A stretch of 64,000 nucleotides of DNA from Candidatus Melainabacteria bacterium (GTDB taxonomy: Bacteria > Cyanobacteriota > Vampirovibrionia > Obscuribacterales > Obscuribacteraceae): the NCBI GenBank assembly GCA_016716405.1, contig JADJWK010000002.1, positions 496,001 through 560,000 on the forward strand. The letters are read 5' to 3'. Under the pieces are notes generated by a model. That model searched no databases, was not told where the DNA came from, and saw only the letters and a program-made list of their open reading frames with translations. Shown piece after piece: positions 34,800 to 43,573 of the stretch (position 1 is the first letter of the stretch; each line of letters begins with the position of its first letter). Both the position numbers and the translations under genes were made by a program.

Positions 34800-35053
34800 G
34801 GAATAATGCGCTCGAAACGCTCGTTTCCTGCATAAGAAGACTCGAATTACTCTTTCAGCTAAGTTGCCTTTTTCTTTCCGGTTGACGAAACATCAACCTT
34901 CCCGCGGATGCGGTCCAGAGTAAAAAGAGCCTCCCCTCGTTCCTACCGAAACCCTGAGTGTAACTCGCGTTTGCACTCCCGATTTACAGAATGATCTAAC
35001 TGCAATTTGTAACGAAAGTCAACGAGATCGAGTCAGGGTTAGCGCATTCCAAG
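34800..35053 (-). ncRNA. Candidate retron msr-msd RNA
   Basis: Non-coding interval upstream of the RT with paired elements on the minus strand. GGAATGCGCT (35050-35041) pairs with AGCGCATTATTCC (34812-34800) through 10 base pairs with a 3-base bulge, like the a1/a2 repeats that flank retron RNAs. AACCCTGA (35040-35033) pairs with TCAGGGTT (34957-34950). Hairpins: GAGTG/CACTC (34978-34956), GGTTGA-TGTTTCG-TCAACC (34898-34880, a UUU-containing loop as in msr stems), and GAAAC-GAGC-GTTTC (34827-34814). TATATA at 35065-35060 is a possible -10 that would start transcription near 35053. The branch guanosine and msr/msd border are not assigned. Confidence 0.6.
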
Positions 35054-35096
35054 ACTTGGTATATACAGGGCTTGTCCTGAATATATTATTCGTAGG

Positions 35097-36545
35097 TTAT
35101 TCAGGCTGCCAGCGGAGGTTGGGCTTCCTGGCGGCCTGCGCTTCGTCGAGTTTTCCGACCGGCGTCGTATGTGGTGCCGACTTCACTATTTCGGGATCCT
35201 CGATGCTCTCCTGATCGATTTTGAACATGATCTCGATGAAACTGTCCAGAGTCTCCCGGGACTCGGTCTCGGTAGGCTCGATCATCATCGCTTCCGGTAC
35301 TACCAGAGGGAAGTAGACCGTCGGTGCGTGGACTCCGTAGTCGAGCATGCGCTTGGCGATATGGGCTGTGGAAACGCCCCGGGCTTTCTGCTGGTTGCCC
35401 GAAAGGACGAATTCGTGCATGCAGGGTTGTTTGTGGGGGAGAGTGAACTTCTCCTTGAGTTTCTCCTTGAGATAGTTGGCATTCAGTATGGCATCGCGCG
35501 AGACCTGACAGAGCCCGTTTCGACCATTGGCGAGAATATATGTATAGGCTCTCACTAGAATTCCGAAATTGCCGTAGAAGCCTTTGATCTTTCCGATGGA
35601 TTGCGGTCTCTCCCAGTCGAAGGCATAACCGCTCTCCGTCTTGACCACCAGAGGTTTGGGGAAGTAAGGCAGGAGCTCGGGTATGGCTGCCACCGCGCAG
35701 CCTCCTGGCCCGCCGCCGCCGTGGGGAGTGGAGAATGTCTTGTGGAGGTTCAGGTGGCAAACATCGAAGCCCATATCGCCGGGCCGCACCAGACCCATTA
35801 CGGCGTTCAGGTTGGCGCCGTCGTAGTAGAGAAGACCGCCGGCTTCATGGACGAGTTTTTGGACCGTCATGATCTCTTCTTCGAAAAGCCCGAGGGTGTT
35901 CGGATTGGTGAGCATGATGGCGGCGGTGTCGGGCCCGAGAGCGGCCTTCAGAGCGTCTATGTCGACCAGTCCGCGATCGTTTGATTTGATCTCCACTACC
36001 TCGAATCCGGCCATGGCGGCGGTTGCCGGATTGGTACCGTGAGCGGTATCGGGCACGATTACTTTGTTGCGCCCGGCTTCACCCCTGTTCTCGAAATAAG
36101 CTCTGATCAGGAGCAGACCGGTGAGCTCCCCGTGGGCGCCTGCCGCGGGCTGGAATGTGACATGGGGAAGCCCGACCACCTCGCCTATGAGAGTCTCGAG
36201 ATTGTGAATCAGCTCCAGGGCTCCCTGGATCTGGTCCACCGGCTGATGAGGGTGCAGGTCGCGGAATCCGGCAAGAGCTGCCATGGCGTCGTTGACCTTA
36301 GGGTTGTATTTCATGGTGCATGAGCCCAGAGGATAGAACCCGGTGTCGATGCTGTGATTGAGCTGGGAGAGCCTGACGAAATGGCGGACCGCGTCGAGCT
36401 CGCTGACTTCCGGAAGCTCGGCCTTCTTCTTGCGCACGAAACGCGAGGGAATCAGGTCAGCGCCTTGGCGCTCGGGGACGCCTGCTGAAGGCAGCACGGC
36501 GGCTGTTCGTCCCGGGCTCGACTTCTCGTAGATCAGCTTTTCCAT
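35097..36545 (-). CDS. gcvPB: Glycine dehydrogenase (decarboxylating) subunit 2
   Basis: PLP-binding half of the two-subunit P-protein of the glycine cleavage system. The cofactor lysine is in CHLNLHKTFSTPHGGGGPG, with FQPAAGAHGELTGLLLIRAY and DTAHGTNPATAAMAGF also conserved. 482 residues. ATG at 36545 has AGGAGAGAGGGG upstream. gcvPA, gcvH and gcvT are not adjacent: the gene follows an RNase D gene by 25 bases and is followed by the retron region. The start-proximal segment (EKSSPGRTAAVLPSAGVPE) is typical of the beta subunit. Confidence 0.96.
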   Translation of the reverse strand: MEKLIYEKSSPGRTAAVLPSAGVPERQGADLIPSRFVRKKKAELPEVSELDAVRHFVRLSQLNHSIDTGFYPLGSCTMKYNPKVNDAMAALAGFRDLHPHQPVDQIQGALELIHNLETLIGEVVGLPHVTFQPAAGAHGELTGLLLIRAYFENRGEAGRNKVIVPDTAHGTNPATAAMAGFEVVEIKSNDRGLVDIDALKAALGPDTAAIMLTNPNTLGLFEEEIMTVQKLVHEAGGLLYYDGANLNAVMGLVRPGDMGFDVCHLNLHKTFSTPHGGGGPGGCAVAAIPELLPYFPKPLVVKTESGYAFDWERPQSIGKIKGFYGNFGILVRAYTYILANGRNGLCQVSRDAILNANYLKEKLKEKFTLPHKQPCMHEFVLSGNQQKARGVSTAHIAKRMLDYGVHAPTVYFPLVVPEAMMIEPTETESRETLDSFIEIMFKIDQESIEDPEIVKSAPHTTPVGKLDEAQAARKPNLRWQPE

Positions 36546-36570
36546 AACTGCGCCCCTCTCTCCTTTGATT

Positions 36571-37224
36571 CTAGTGCTCGAAGATATCGCGGTAACCCAA
36601 TCGGTCCAGCTCGCACACCGTCGGTAGTGTCTTGAAAAGCTTCTCGGCGAGCTCCAGGCGTTGTTCTCTGATCAGAGTCGCAGTCAGGAGCTTTTTCAAG
36701 GGGATCAGTACCCTGACATCGTTGGCGGCGTATTCGAGCTGGGAATCGCTGAGGTCGGCAGCAGCCCAGTCGCTCGTCTGATTGGTCTTGTCCAGCTCGA
36801 AGCCGAGAAGCTCGCTGACCAGATATTTGAGGCTGTGTTTGTCCGTATAGGTCCTGACCAGTTTCGACGCAATCTTGGTGCACCAGACAGGATGCACGTC
36901 TATGTCCAGATAGTATTTCAGGAAAGTGACGTCGAAGCGCGCGTAGTGAAAGATCTTGGTTATCTTCGGGCTTTCGAAGAGCTTCTTCAGATTTCCGGCG
37001 GATCTGGTTGGCAGCTGACCGGGATCGGAGTAACGCACGAAGCTCACCAGCCCCTCGTCGTCGCAGATCTGCACAAGGCATAGCCTGTCTCGATGAAGAT
37101 TCAGACCACGAGTCTCGGTGTCGACGGCCAGGCTGTCCTTTTTCAGGTAATGCTGGAGCCTGTCGTCCGGTAGATCGAAATCGTAAAGGTCCGGTTTCTG
37201 TTTCACTAACACCTCTGCCGTCAT
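36571..37224 (-). CDS. Ribonuclease D-type 3'-5' exonuclease
   Basis: DEDD-superfamily exonuclease related to RNase D, acting on structured RNA 3' ends. All four acidic residues are visible: D and E in AVDTETRGL, D in FHYARFDVTFL, and D in YAANDVRVL (DEDDy type with the Tyr). At 217 residues it has only the catalytic domain plus a short helical tail; the HRDC domains of E. coli Rnd are absent. It is the gene just upstream of gcvPB on the same strand. Confidence 0.9.
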   Translation of the reverse strand: MTAEVLVKQKPDLYDFDLPDDRLQHYLKKDSLAVDTETRGLNLHRDRLCLVQICDDEGLVSFVRYSDPGQLPTRSAGNLKKLFESPKITKIFHYARFDVTFLKYYLDIDVHPVWCTKIASKLVRTYTDKHSLKYLVSELLGFELDKTNQTSDWAAADLSDSQLEYAANDVRVLIPLKKLLTATLIREQRLELAEKLFKTLPTVCELDRLGYRDIFEH

Positions 37225-37331
37225 GCCAACCTCGCTTTTGCAACCTGTACATTATACGAAGGCGACCGACCGATAACGCCAATCAGGGGCGGGTGTGAAG
37301 CTGAATTTTAAGCTTGATATCAAGCCGCAGA

Positions 37332-38672
37332 TCAGGCTTCTTCCCAGGCCCGGTCCAGAAAGTCCACCAGATGCACGACCTCGACATCGAGCCCCCTCGA
37401 CTCGACTCCGGCTTCGATTTGCAGGAGGCAGCCCGGGTTGCCGGTGACCACGGTCCTGGCTCCGGTCGCTTCGATGCGATCGAGCTTGGCCTCCAGTACC
37501 TGTAGAGAGAGCTCGGTATTGAACAGGTTGTAAATACCGGCGCTACCGCAGCAGTGCTCGGCGTCGGCAAGCGGTCTCATCAGATCATGCTTGTCCGGAG
37601 AGCCCTCGACAATTCTCTCGAGAAGCTCCAGGGGCTCTTTCCGCACACCCTGGGCGTGGGCGAGGTGGCAGGCGGCGTGATAAGTGAAGGGTTTCAGGGG
37701 CGGATTGGGAGTGGCGCTTCCGGCAGGCAGGAATTCGGACTCGCTCAGAAACTCGCTTATATCCCTGATTCGGGAAGCGAACTCCCGGGCGCGGTGTTTC
37801 CAGCTCCCGTCCTTCTCGCCGGTTTCCTCGAAAAGATGAGGATAGTGCTTGAGCATGGCTCCGCAGCCTGCCGAGGTCACCACCACCGGATCGCCGCTTT
37901 CGCCGAAGCGCTCGATATTGGCCCGGGCGAGACGGCGGGCGATGTCCACTTCCCCGGCATGGTAGGCAAGGGCTCCGCAGCAGGTCTGAGCCGGGACCTC
38001 CACCGAATGTCCCTGGCGGAGCATGAGCTTTATGCTCTTGTGATTGACCCGGTTATAAAAGACATCCATGACACAGCCGGCGAAGAGCAGGGCGTTCCTG
38101 GCGCTATCGCTTTCGATCCTGGGTGTGAGCTTGCGGGGCAGGGGTATATGAGGGTCTTTCACTGCCGGAACGAACTTCTCCCACTGGCCGAGTCGCTCGA
38201 GCATGGCGGTGAATGGTCTGTAAAGGGTGCTTTTCGTAAGAGACGCCGAAAGCTCCGCCAGGGAGCGCCTGCCTGCCAGGGACTGGTACATCCGCAGCAG
38301 AAAAGCCAGAACTCTGAGAAGCCGGTAATTGGGCAGGACATGATCGAAGGCGAAGCGCATGATCGCTCGCTGGCGCGGCGAGCGTTTTTCGGCCAGGTGC
38401 GGTCTGGCCGAATCGAGGATGGCTTCGTAGTTGACGCCGGAAGGGCAGGCTGTCTGGCAGCCCAGACAACCCAGGCAGGAGTCCAGATGTCCCGCCAGCC
38501 TGTCGCTGAAATCCAGCTCCCGGCTCTGCCACTTGGCGATCAGATGAATTCGCCCCCTTGGCGATTCGGTCTCTCTGGCGGTCGCCTGGTAAGTCGGGCA
38601 AGCCGGCAGGCAGAGCCCGCAATGTATGCAGGCTTTCAGAAAATCTTCGGAGATCTTATCGACTTGGCTCAT
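37332..38672 (-). CDS. glcF: Glycolate oxidase iron-sulfur subunit
   Basis: Electron-transfer subunit of glycolate oxidase (glycolate to glyoxylate). Two [4Fe-4S] ferredoxin motifs near the N terminus, CIHCGLCLPACPTY and CLGCLGCQTACPSG, are followed by two CCG domains (CCGALAYHAG and CCGSAGIYNLF). 446 residues. The start is 9 bases after the glcE stop, in one operon. The FAD-catalytic subunit glcD is not in the window. In cyanobacteria-related organisms the pathway handles 2-phosphoglycolate; here the source of glycolate is not evident. Confidence 0.92.
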   Translation of the reverse strand: MSQVDKISEDFLKACIHCGLCLPACPTYQATARETESPRGRIHLIAKWQSRELDFSDRLAGHLDSCLGCLGCQTACPSGVNYEAILDSARPHLAEKRSPRQRAIMRFAFDHVLPNYRLLRVLAFLLRMYQSLAGRRSLAELSASLTKSTLYRPFTAMLERLGQWEKFVPAVKDPHIPLPRKLTPRIESDSARNALLFAGCVMDVFYNRVNHKSIKLMLRQGHSVEVPAQTCCGALAYHAGEVDIARRLARANIERFGESGDPVVVTSAGCGAMLKHYPHLFEETGEKDGSWKHRAREFASRIRDISEFLSESEFLPAGSATPNPPLKPFTYHAACHLAHAQGVRKEPLELLERIVEGSPDKHDLMRPLADAEHCCGSAGIYNLFNTELSLQVLEAKLDRIEATGARTVVTGNPGCLLQIEAGVESRGLDVEVVHLVDFLDRAWEEA

Positions 38673-38681
38673 TTTTTCACT

Positions 38682-39866
38682 TTAAAAGAATCGAACCAGG
38701 GGATTGAGACAGTGGTGAGGATCGAAGCGGTTTTTCAAGCTCATTTTCAATGTGTCCGTTCCGCTTCGTGAATTGACAAACATCTTTCTCATAGCCGGGC
38801 TCGCGTAAGAATGAGGAACGCCCTGCTCCCGGAGAAAATCGCTCCAGCCCTGGTACTGGCTCGTGCTGCCTGTGCTTTTGCCTGTGATCTCATATCTATT
38901 GGCGATTCGGAGCCTGCCTGTTTGCGGTCTCGAGACGAAATGCAGGGGCGCGATGGCGCTCAGGCTCTTCAACAGCGCTTGTTGTGACGCGATGGTGGCG
39001 CTTATCTCCAGGTAATGGCTTGCCGTGTCGCTGTCGCAGGATGCCAGAAGCGAGAGCTTCTCCATAATCCCGCCGGACTCCATGCCGGGTCCTTCTATTT
39101 TCGGTTGCAGACCCAGTTTTTCGATTATCCGGGCGGCAGCTTCTACGGACTCCTCCACCAGCCGGTTGTTGCCGTGGCAGGCGACGAGCATCTGGACGTT
39201 GTCTTCTCCCGTTTCCGGATCAGGTCCGATTAGCTCCAGGGCTGTGAGAGGCAGCCCGCTTCTGAGAAGCTCAATGCCCGCCGCGAAGAGTTTGGATGGA
39301 TCTTCGTGCTCGACTGCCAGAGCCAGGACCCGCTCCGGTCTGGCGAAGAGCCTGAGGTGCACCAGATGTGGTATCGCAAGCCAGGAATGTGAGCCGGTGA
39401 AGAGTTTTGCCAGGTCGTAGCCGGTGACATTCTTCACCACCTTGCCGCCTGTCTTCACGGATTCACCGTTAATGAGCGCCAGCTCCATGCCCAGGACAAG
39501 CGAGCGCACGCCTCCGAACATGGTCTCCAGGTAGCCACCGTCACCGGTATCGATGGCGTCGGCCAGGCTGGTATCTTCGTTCCGAAAAGCCAGGGGCAGC
39601 CACTGACCGGTTCGGGCGAGCTCTCTATCCAGGTCGCCAAGCCTGGTCCCGGCGGCTGCGCTAACCACCTGATCCGCGGGGGTATGCGATTCGATGCCGG
39701 CGAGCCCGGAGAGATCGAGACTGACGATATCGCTCCTGGCGCCCGCCAGCCTGGCGAGACGGTCGCTGTCATGCCGGTGGGCTCGCACGACTTTCGCCCG
39801 GTTACGGCCGGCCGAGGCGAGGATCTCGCAGAGTGAAGAGACGCTTGTGGCGACATTGCTGCTCAT
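38682..39866 (-). CDS. glcE: Glycolate oxidase FAD-binding subunit GlcE-like
   Basis: Vanillyl-alcohol-oxidase-type FAD protein. The PCMH FAD domain is seen in VVSAAAGTRLGDLDRELARTGQWLP, DTGDGGYLETMFGGVRSLVLGMELAL and GGKVVKNVTGYDLAKLFTGSHSWL, the latter typical of GlcE. ATG at 39866 (MSSNVATSVS) gives 394 residues; the longer frame from 39956 runs into the promoter region of the divergent csaB gene and looks spurious. Transcribed with glcF. It lacks the full GlcD C-terminal domain. Confidence 0.9.
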   Translation of the reverse strand: MSSNVATSVSSLCEILASAGRNRAKVVRAHRHDSDRLARLAGARSDIVSLDLSGLAGIESHTPADQVVSAAAGTRLGDLDRELARTGQWLPLAFRNEDTSLADAIDTGDGGYLETMFGGVRSLVLGMELALINGESVKTGGKVVKNVTGYDLAKLFTGSHSWLAIPHLVHLRLFARPERVLALAVEHEDPSKLFAAGIELLRSGLPLTALELIGPDPETGEDNVQMLVACHGNNRLVEESVEAAARIIEKLGLQPKIEGPGMESGGIMEKLSLLASCDSDTASHYLEISATIASQQALLKSLSAIAPLHFVSRPQTGRLRIANRYEITGKSTGSTSQYQGWSDFLREQGVPHSYASPAMRKMFVNSRSGTDTLKMSLKNRFDPHHCLNPLVRFF

Positions 39867-39954
39867 CCCTGTACTATATCTGAACTCGAGGGCAAGAGGG
39901 CAGGCAAGAAATACAGGAAGCCAAGTGTCGAGACCCTTCCTCACCGGAGAAGAC

Positions 39955-41082
39955 ATGAAGAGAGACCTGGTAATAGTCTCCGGCTATTACGGCTTCGATA
40001 ATCTCGGAGACGAAGCGATTCTGGAGGAGCTCATCAGAGAGCTTGCTTGCCTGGTCGAACGTGAGCGAATAGTGATCCTCTCCAATAATCCCGAATCCAC
40101 CAGGGCCCGCTTTTCGGTGACCAGCGTCGACCGCTGGCGACTTGCCGGGATCGTGCCCCTCCTCCGTCGGGCCAGGCTTCTGGTGAGCGGGGGCGGTGGA
40201 CTCTTCCAGGATACCGTCTCGATCAAGTCGGTGGTCTATTATGCCGGGCTGATTTTTCTGGCACGACTATGCGGCGCCCGGACTCTGATTTATGCTCAGG
40301 GTCTCGGACCCCTGCGCGGCTCGCTGGCTCGCAAGCTCACCGCCATGGCGATCTCGCGGTGCGAGGCGGTGACAGTGAGAGATGCCTCATCCCGGGCTCT
40401 TCTCGAGAGCTGGGGAATCCCCTCTGTTTTGAGCGCCGATCCCGTATGGCGCCTCGAGACCACGCCACTACCGGCGGAGATGGCGGCCGCCCTCGATGAG
40501 ATGCGGCGCCAGCACCCGGAAAGCCTTTTCGTCGGACTGTCAGTCCGCTCCAGTGCCGGTTTCGGAGCCGCCGGCGCCGGCGAGCTGGTCGAGCGCCTGC
40601 TCGATTCTCTACCGGAGCATACTGTCCTCGCGCCGCTTGTCCTGCAGGAGAATCAGGACCGGGATCTCCTGAATCTGGCGAGCAAACGCTGGAGTGAAGC
40701 CGGCCGCAGGACCCTGGAATTCGATAGCGGCTCTTTTTCCCGGTTGCTTCCGAGCCAGTGGCTCGAGCTGATCGGGTCGCTCGATCTGGTGGTGGGTATG
40801 CGTCTGCATTCGCTGATCATGGCCCTTTCAAGAGGCGTGCCGGTGGTCGGACTTTCTTATGATCCGAAAGTCGAGCATGTCATGAGAGAGTTCGAGCAGC
40901 CTTTATTAAATCTCGCCAGTGGCGGGGACGCCGGAAGCGAAGTCGCCTTGCTTCCCGGCCTTGTCAATCAGGCGGTGCGGGGTCGTCAGGAGCTCGGCAG
41001 TATCGCTCGCGGGCATGCCAGTACGGCTTGCGAACTGGCTTGCCAGAACTTCGCCATTCTCGATAAAATCTTATCTATGTAA
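39955..41082 (+). CDS. csaB: CsaB-type polysaccharide pyruvyl transferase
   Basis: Transfers pyruvate from PEP onto cell-wall polysaccharide, which in Gram-positive and cyanobacterial-type envelopes helps anchor SLH-domain surface proteins. Family features: VIVSGYYGFDNLGDEAILEELI at the start, SGGGGLFQDTVSIKSVVYYAG, LIYAQGLGPLRG, VTVRDASSRALL, GMRLHSLIMALSRGVPVVGLSYDPKV. ATG at 39955 has GGAGAAG four bases before it; 375 residues. Followed at once by wecG and mrnC on the same strand. A matching SLH protein was not identified in the window. Confidence 0.93.
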   Translation: MKRDLVIVSGYYGFDNLGDEAILEELIRELACLVERERIVILSNNPESTRARFSVTSVDRWRLAGIVPLLRRARLLVSGGGGLFQDTVSIKSVVYYAGLIFLARLCGARTLIYAQGLGPLRGSLARKLTAMAISRCEAVTVRDASSRALLESWGIPSVLSADPVWRLETTPLPAEMAAALDEMRRQHPESLFVGLSVRSSAGFGAAGAGELVERLLDSLPEHTVLAPLVLQENQDRDLLNLASKRWSEAGRRTLEFDSGSFSRLLPSQWLELIGSLDLVVGMRLHSLIMALSRGVPVVGLSYDPKVEHVMREFEQPLLNLASGGDAGSEVALLPGLVNQAVRGRQELGSIARGHASTACELACQNFAILDKILSM

Positions 41083-41110
41083 ACACATGGTAACTCGAGA
41101 GGCAGCCATC

Positions 41111-41962
41111 ATGTCAAGAGAGAAGGTCCTCGGCTATCCAGTCGACGTCGTCACCGAGGACGAGGCTGCCGCCAGAGTCGAGAATGCGCTGGTGGCGCAA
41201 AAGGGGATGCATGTCGTCACCCTCAACGCCGAGATGGTCGTGCAGGCTCAGAAAGACCTTATTCTCGACAGGATCATCCGCCGGGCTCATCTGATCGTCC
41301 CTGATGGTGCCGGAGCCGTCTTCGCTCTCCGGCTCGACGGCCACCCCAGCGTGCGGGTCCCGGGAATCGAGCTGGCTTATCGCTGCCTTTCCCTGGCTGC
41401 TGCCAATGCCATTCCCACCGCCCTCATCGGCGGACGCCAGGAAGTTCTCGATACTCTCCAGCTCAAGCTGAAAGAGCAGTTCCCCGACCTGAATATCGTC
41501 GCCAGCCATAATGGCTACATCCAGCCGGAAGAGGAAGAGTCGGTGATCGAGACAATCGCCTCTGCCGGACCCAGGCTCGTCCTGGTGGCCATGGGTGTGC
41601 CCAGGCAGGAGTATTTCATCGAGAAGTGGAGCAGCAGCTTCCCCAGCGCGGTCATGATAGGCGTCGGGGGAAGCTTCGATGTCTGGGCAGGTTTCGTGAA
41701 CAGAGCGCCGGCGATCTTCAGGGCTCTCAATCTCGAATGGCTCTACCGTCTTCTCAAAGAGCCCTGGCGGGCCTCCAGAATCCTGACGGCCCTTCCCAAA
41801 TTCGCCTTCCAGGTGCTTGCCCGACGTTTTCTCGGAGCCGAGCGTGTCTATTGCGAGGACGAGCGCTCCCCGGGACGAGCCGGCGGGCGCTGGCGGCGGG
41901 TGAAGAAGTCGGCCAGAAACCAGGACAGATCGAAAGACAAATCGAGGGATCAGCTCCGCTGA
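41111..41962 (+). CDS. WecG/TagA/CpsF-family glycosyltransferase
   Basis: Membrane-associated GT26 enzyme that adds a sugar (typically N-acetylmannosamine or its acid) to an undecaprenyl-linked carrier. Conserved blocks: MHVVTLNAEMVVQAQ, LIVPDGAGAVFALRL, ALIGGR, VLVAMGVPRQEYFIEKW and MIGVGGSFDVWAGFVNRAP, with WLYRLLKEPWR near the C terminus. ATG at 41111 (MSREKVLGY) has GAGAGG upstream; ATG 41087 is possible. The last 35 residues are strongly basic and low complexity. Stop overlaps the mrnC start (TGATG). Likely acts with CsaB in cell-surface polysaccharide synthesis. Confidence 0.92.
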   Translation: MSREKVLGYPVDVVTEDEAAARVENALVAQKGMHVVTLNAEMVVQAQKDLILDRIIRRAHLIVPDGAGAVFALRLDGHPSVRVPGIELAYRCLSLAAANAIPTALIGGRQEVLDTLQLKLKEQFPDLNIVASHNGYIQPEEEESVIETIASAGPRLVLVAMGVPRQEYFIEKWSSSFPSAVMIGVGGSFDVWAGFVNRAPAIFRALNLEWLYRLLKEPWRASRILTALPKFAFQVLARRFLGAERVYCEDERSPGRAGGRWRRVKKSARNQDRSKDKSRDQLR

Positions 41963-42342
41963 TGCTTTTCGGCGAGCCTCCGGACGAGACAGCCCTGAGA
42001 GATGTTTCCCTTCGCTCCCTGGCGCATCTCGGCGATGCCGTATTCGAGCTCTATCAGAGGGAAAGAGAGATTCTCCGGACCGCCACGGCCAGGGCGCTTC
42101 ACAAGAATGTCGTGCTCAAAGTGAATGCCGAGCATCAGTCAGCTTTGCTTGACAAGATCGAGGCGCACTTGAGCGACTCCGAGAAAGACCTGGTCAGGCG
42201 GGCGCGCAATCTCAAGCCCGCCGGCTATCGCAAAATCGATCAGACTGTCTACCGGCGCGCCACCGCTTTCGAGGCCCTGGTCGGCTACCTGTTCCTGACG
42301 GATATGAAGAGGCTCGAGGAGATTCTCTCCTTGAATCCTTAA
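41962..42342 (+). CDS. mrnC: Mini-ribonuclease III
   Basis: Small double-strand-specific RNase that matures 23S rRNA in Firmicutes and cyanobacteria. It contains only the RNase III catalytic domain: LRSLAHLGDAVFELYQRE (signature with the metal Asp/Glu) and AFEALVGYLFL near the C terminus; there is no dsRNA-binding domain. 126 residues, the typical size. The start overlaps the wecG stop by one base. Confidence 0.93.
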   Translation: MLFGEPPDETALRDVSLRSLAHLGDAVFELYQREREILRTATARALHKNVVLKVNAEHQSALLDKIEAHLSDSEKDLVRRARNLKPAGYRKIDQTVYRRATAFEALVGYLFLTDMKRLEEILSLNP

Positions 42343-42439
42343 CAATAGGTTGTAATGCTCTTTGAGGCCCAAAATGTGGTGTTAACTTAGGTTCCAGGGG
42401 CTTAAGCCTCCGCTCTAGACCAGATAAGGACCGCTTGAA

Positions 42440-43573
42440 GTGCCCATTAAGCCCGAAGACATCTATCGATGCCTGCTGGACAAGAGCGCCGACGGAATCA
42501 TCGTCAGCGACTCCGAGGGCGTGATCACCAGCTGCAATGCCTCGATAGCGCATCTGGTGGGCAAGAAAGAGGCGGAGCTGGTGGGCGCGCCCCTTGCCTC
42601 CATCGTGGATCTGGACCGCGACGGCGACAGCGATGGCGAGAGTTTCGAGAGGCACGGCAGCAATGGCGATCGGCCGCAGGCGGGCAGCGCCCGGCAGGCA
42701 CCAGAAACGATGGCAGCACCACACACGGTAGCAATTCTTGGAAAATCGGGATCGGAATTCTTCATGCCGGCTACCCATACGAGAATTCCCGGTGACGGCG
42801 AAGCTTATCTCACCATCGTCTATATTCTCCAGGCAAGCACCGTTCAACAGGCCCAGACGGAATTCGTCAGCACAGTCAGCCACGAGCTGCGTACTCCCCT
42901 GACCAGTATCAAGGGTTTCGCCGACACCATATTGAGAGCGGGCGACAGGCTCGATCTGAGCCAGCAGAGAAGATATGTGGGCATCATCAAGGATCAGGCC
43001 GACCGTCTTACCAGGCTGGTGGAGGATCTTCTCGCCGTTTCGCGCCTCGAGTCGAAACGCATGCAGCTGACTATAAGAGCCATCGATCTCGAGGATGCGG
43101 TAGACAGGGTGCAGGGATATCTCTCCGAGAAAGCCAGCACTCACAAGATCGAAGTCCACTTCGCTCCGGGCATCCCGCCTGTATGGGCCGATGCCGACAG
43201 GCTCGAGCAGATTCTCACCAATCTGATCGACAATGCCATCAAGTATTCGATGTCGGGCACCACCGTCCAGGTCACTGCCAAGGCCATCCAGATTGACGGC
43301 AAGGCCGATATGGTGGAGTTCGCCGTCAGCGATCAGGGTGTCGGAATATCGGAGGAAAGCCTGCCTAAAATCTTCTCGAAGTTCTCCAGACTCGACAATC
43401 CTCTGGTCAGGCAGACCGAAGGAACCGGGCTCGGTCTCTACATAACCAGGTCTCTGGTGCTCGCCCTTGGCGGTGAGATCGAGGTGACCAGCAAGCCCGG
43501 CCGCACCACTTTCACAGTGCGCCTTCCGGCAGCCAGCCTCGAGCAGCAGGCGGCAAGGGGGCGCGACTTCTGA
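42440..43573 (+). CDS. PAS-domain histidine kinase
   Basis: Soluble-looking sensor kinase of 377 residues. Residues 8-55 are a PAS start (YRCLLDKSADGIIVSDSEGVI), followed by an Asp/Gly/Ser-rich insertion, PAS remainder, then HisKA with H-box VSHELRTPLTSIKGF and HATPase_c with LIDNAIKYS, VSDQGVGIS and GTGLGLYITR. No membrane helix. The start is GTG at 42440 about 100 bases after mrnC. Its stop overlaps the next gene as TGATG, so it is coupled to a regulator with unusual degenerate domains. Confidence 0.92.
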   Translation: MPIKPEDIYRCLLDKSADGIIVSDSEGVITSCNASIAHLVGKKEAELVGAPLASIVDLDRDGDSDGESFERHGSNGDRPQAGSARQAPETMAAPHTVAILGKSGSEFFMPATHTRIPGDGEAYLTIVYILQASTVQQAQTEFVSTVSHELRTPLTSIKGFADTILRAGDRLDLSQQRRYVGIIKDQADRLTRLVEDLLAVSRLESKRMQLTIRAIDLEDAVDRVQGYLSEKASTHKIEVHFAPGIPPVWADADRLEQILTNLIDNAIKYSMSGTTVQVTAKAIQIDGKADMVEFAVSDQGVGISEESLPKIFSKFSRLDNPLVRQTEGTGLGLYITRSLVLALGGEIEVTSKPGRTTFTVRLPAASLEQQAARGRDF

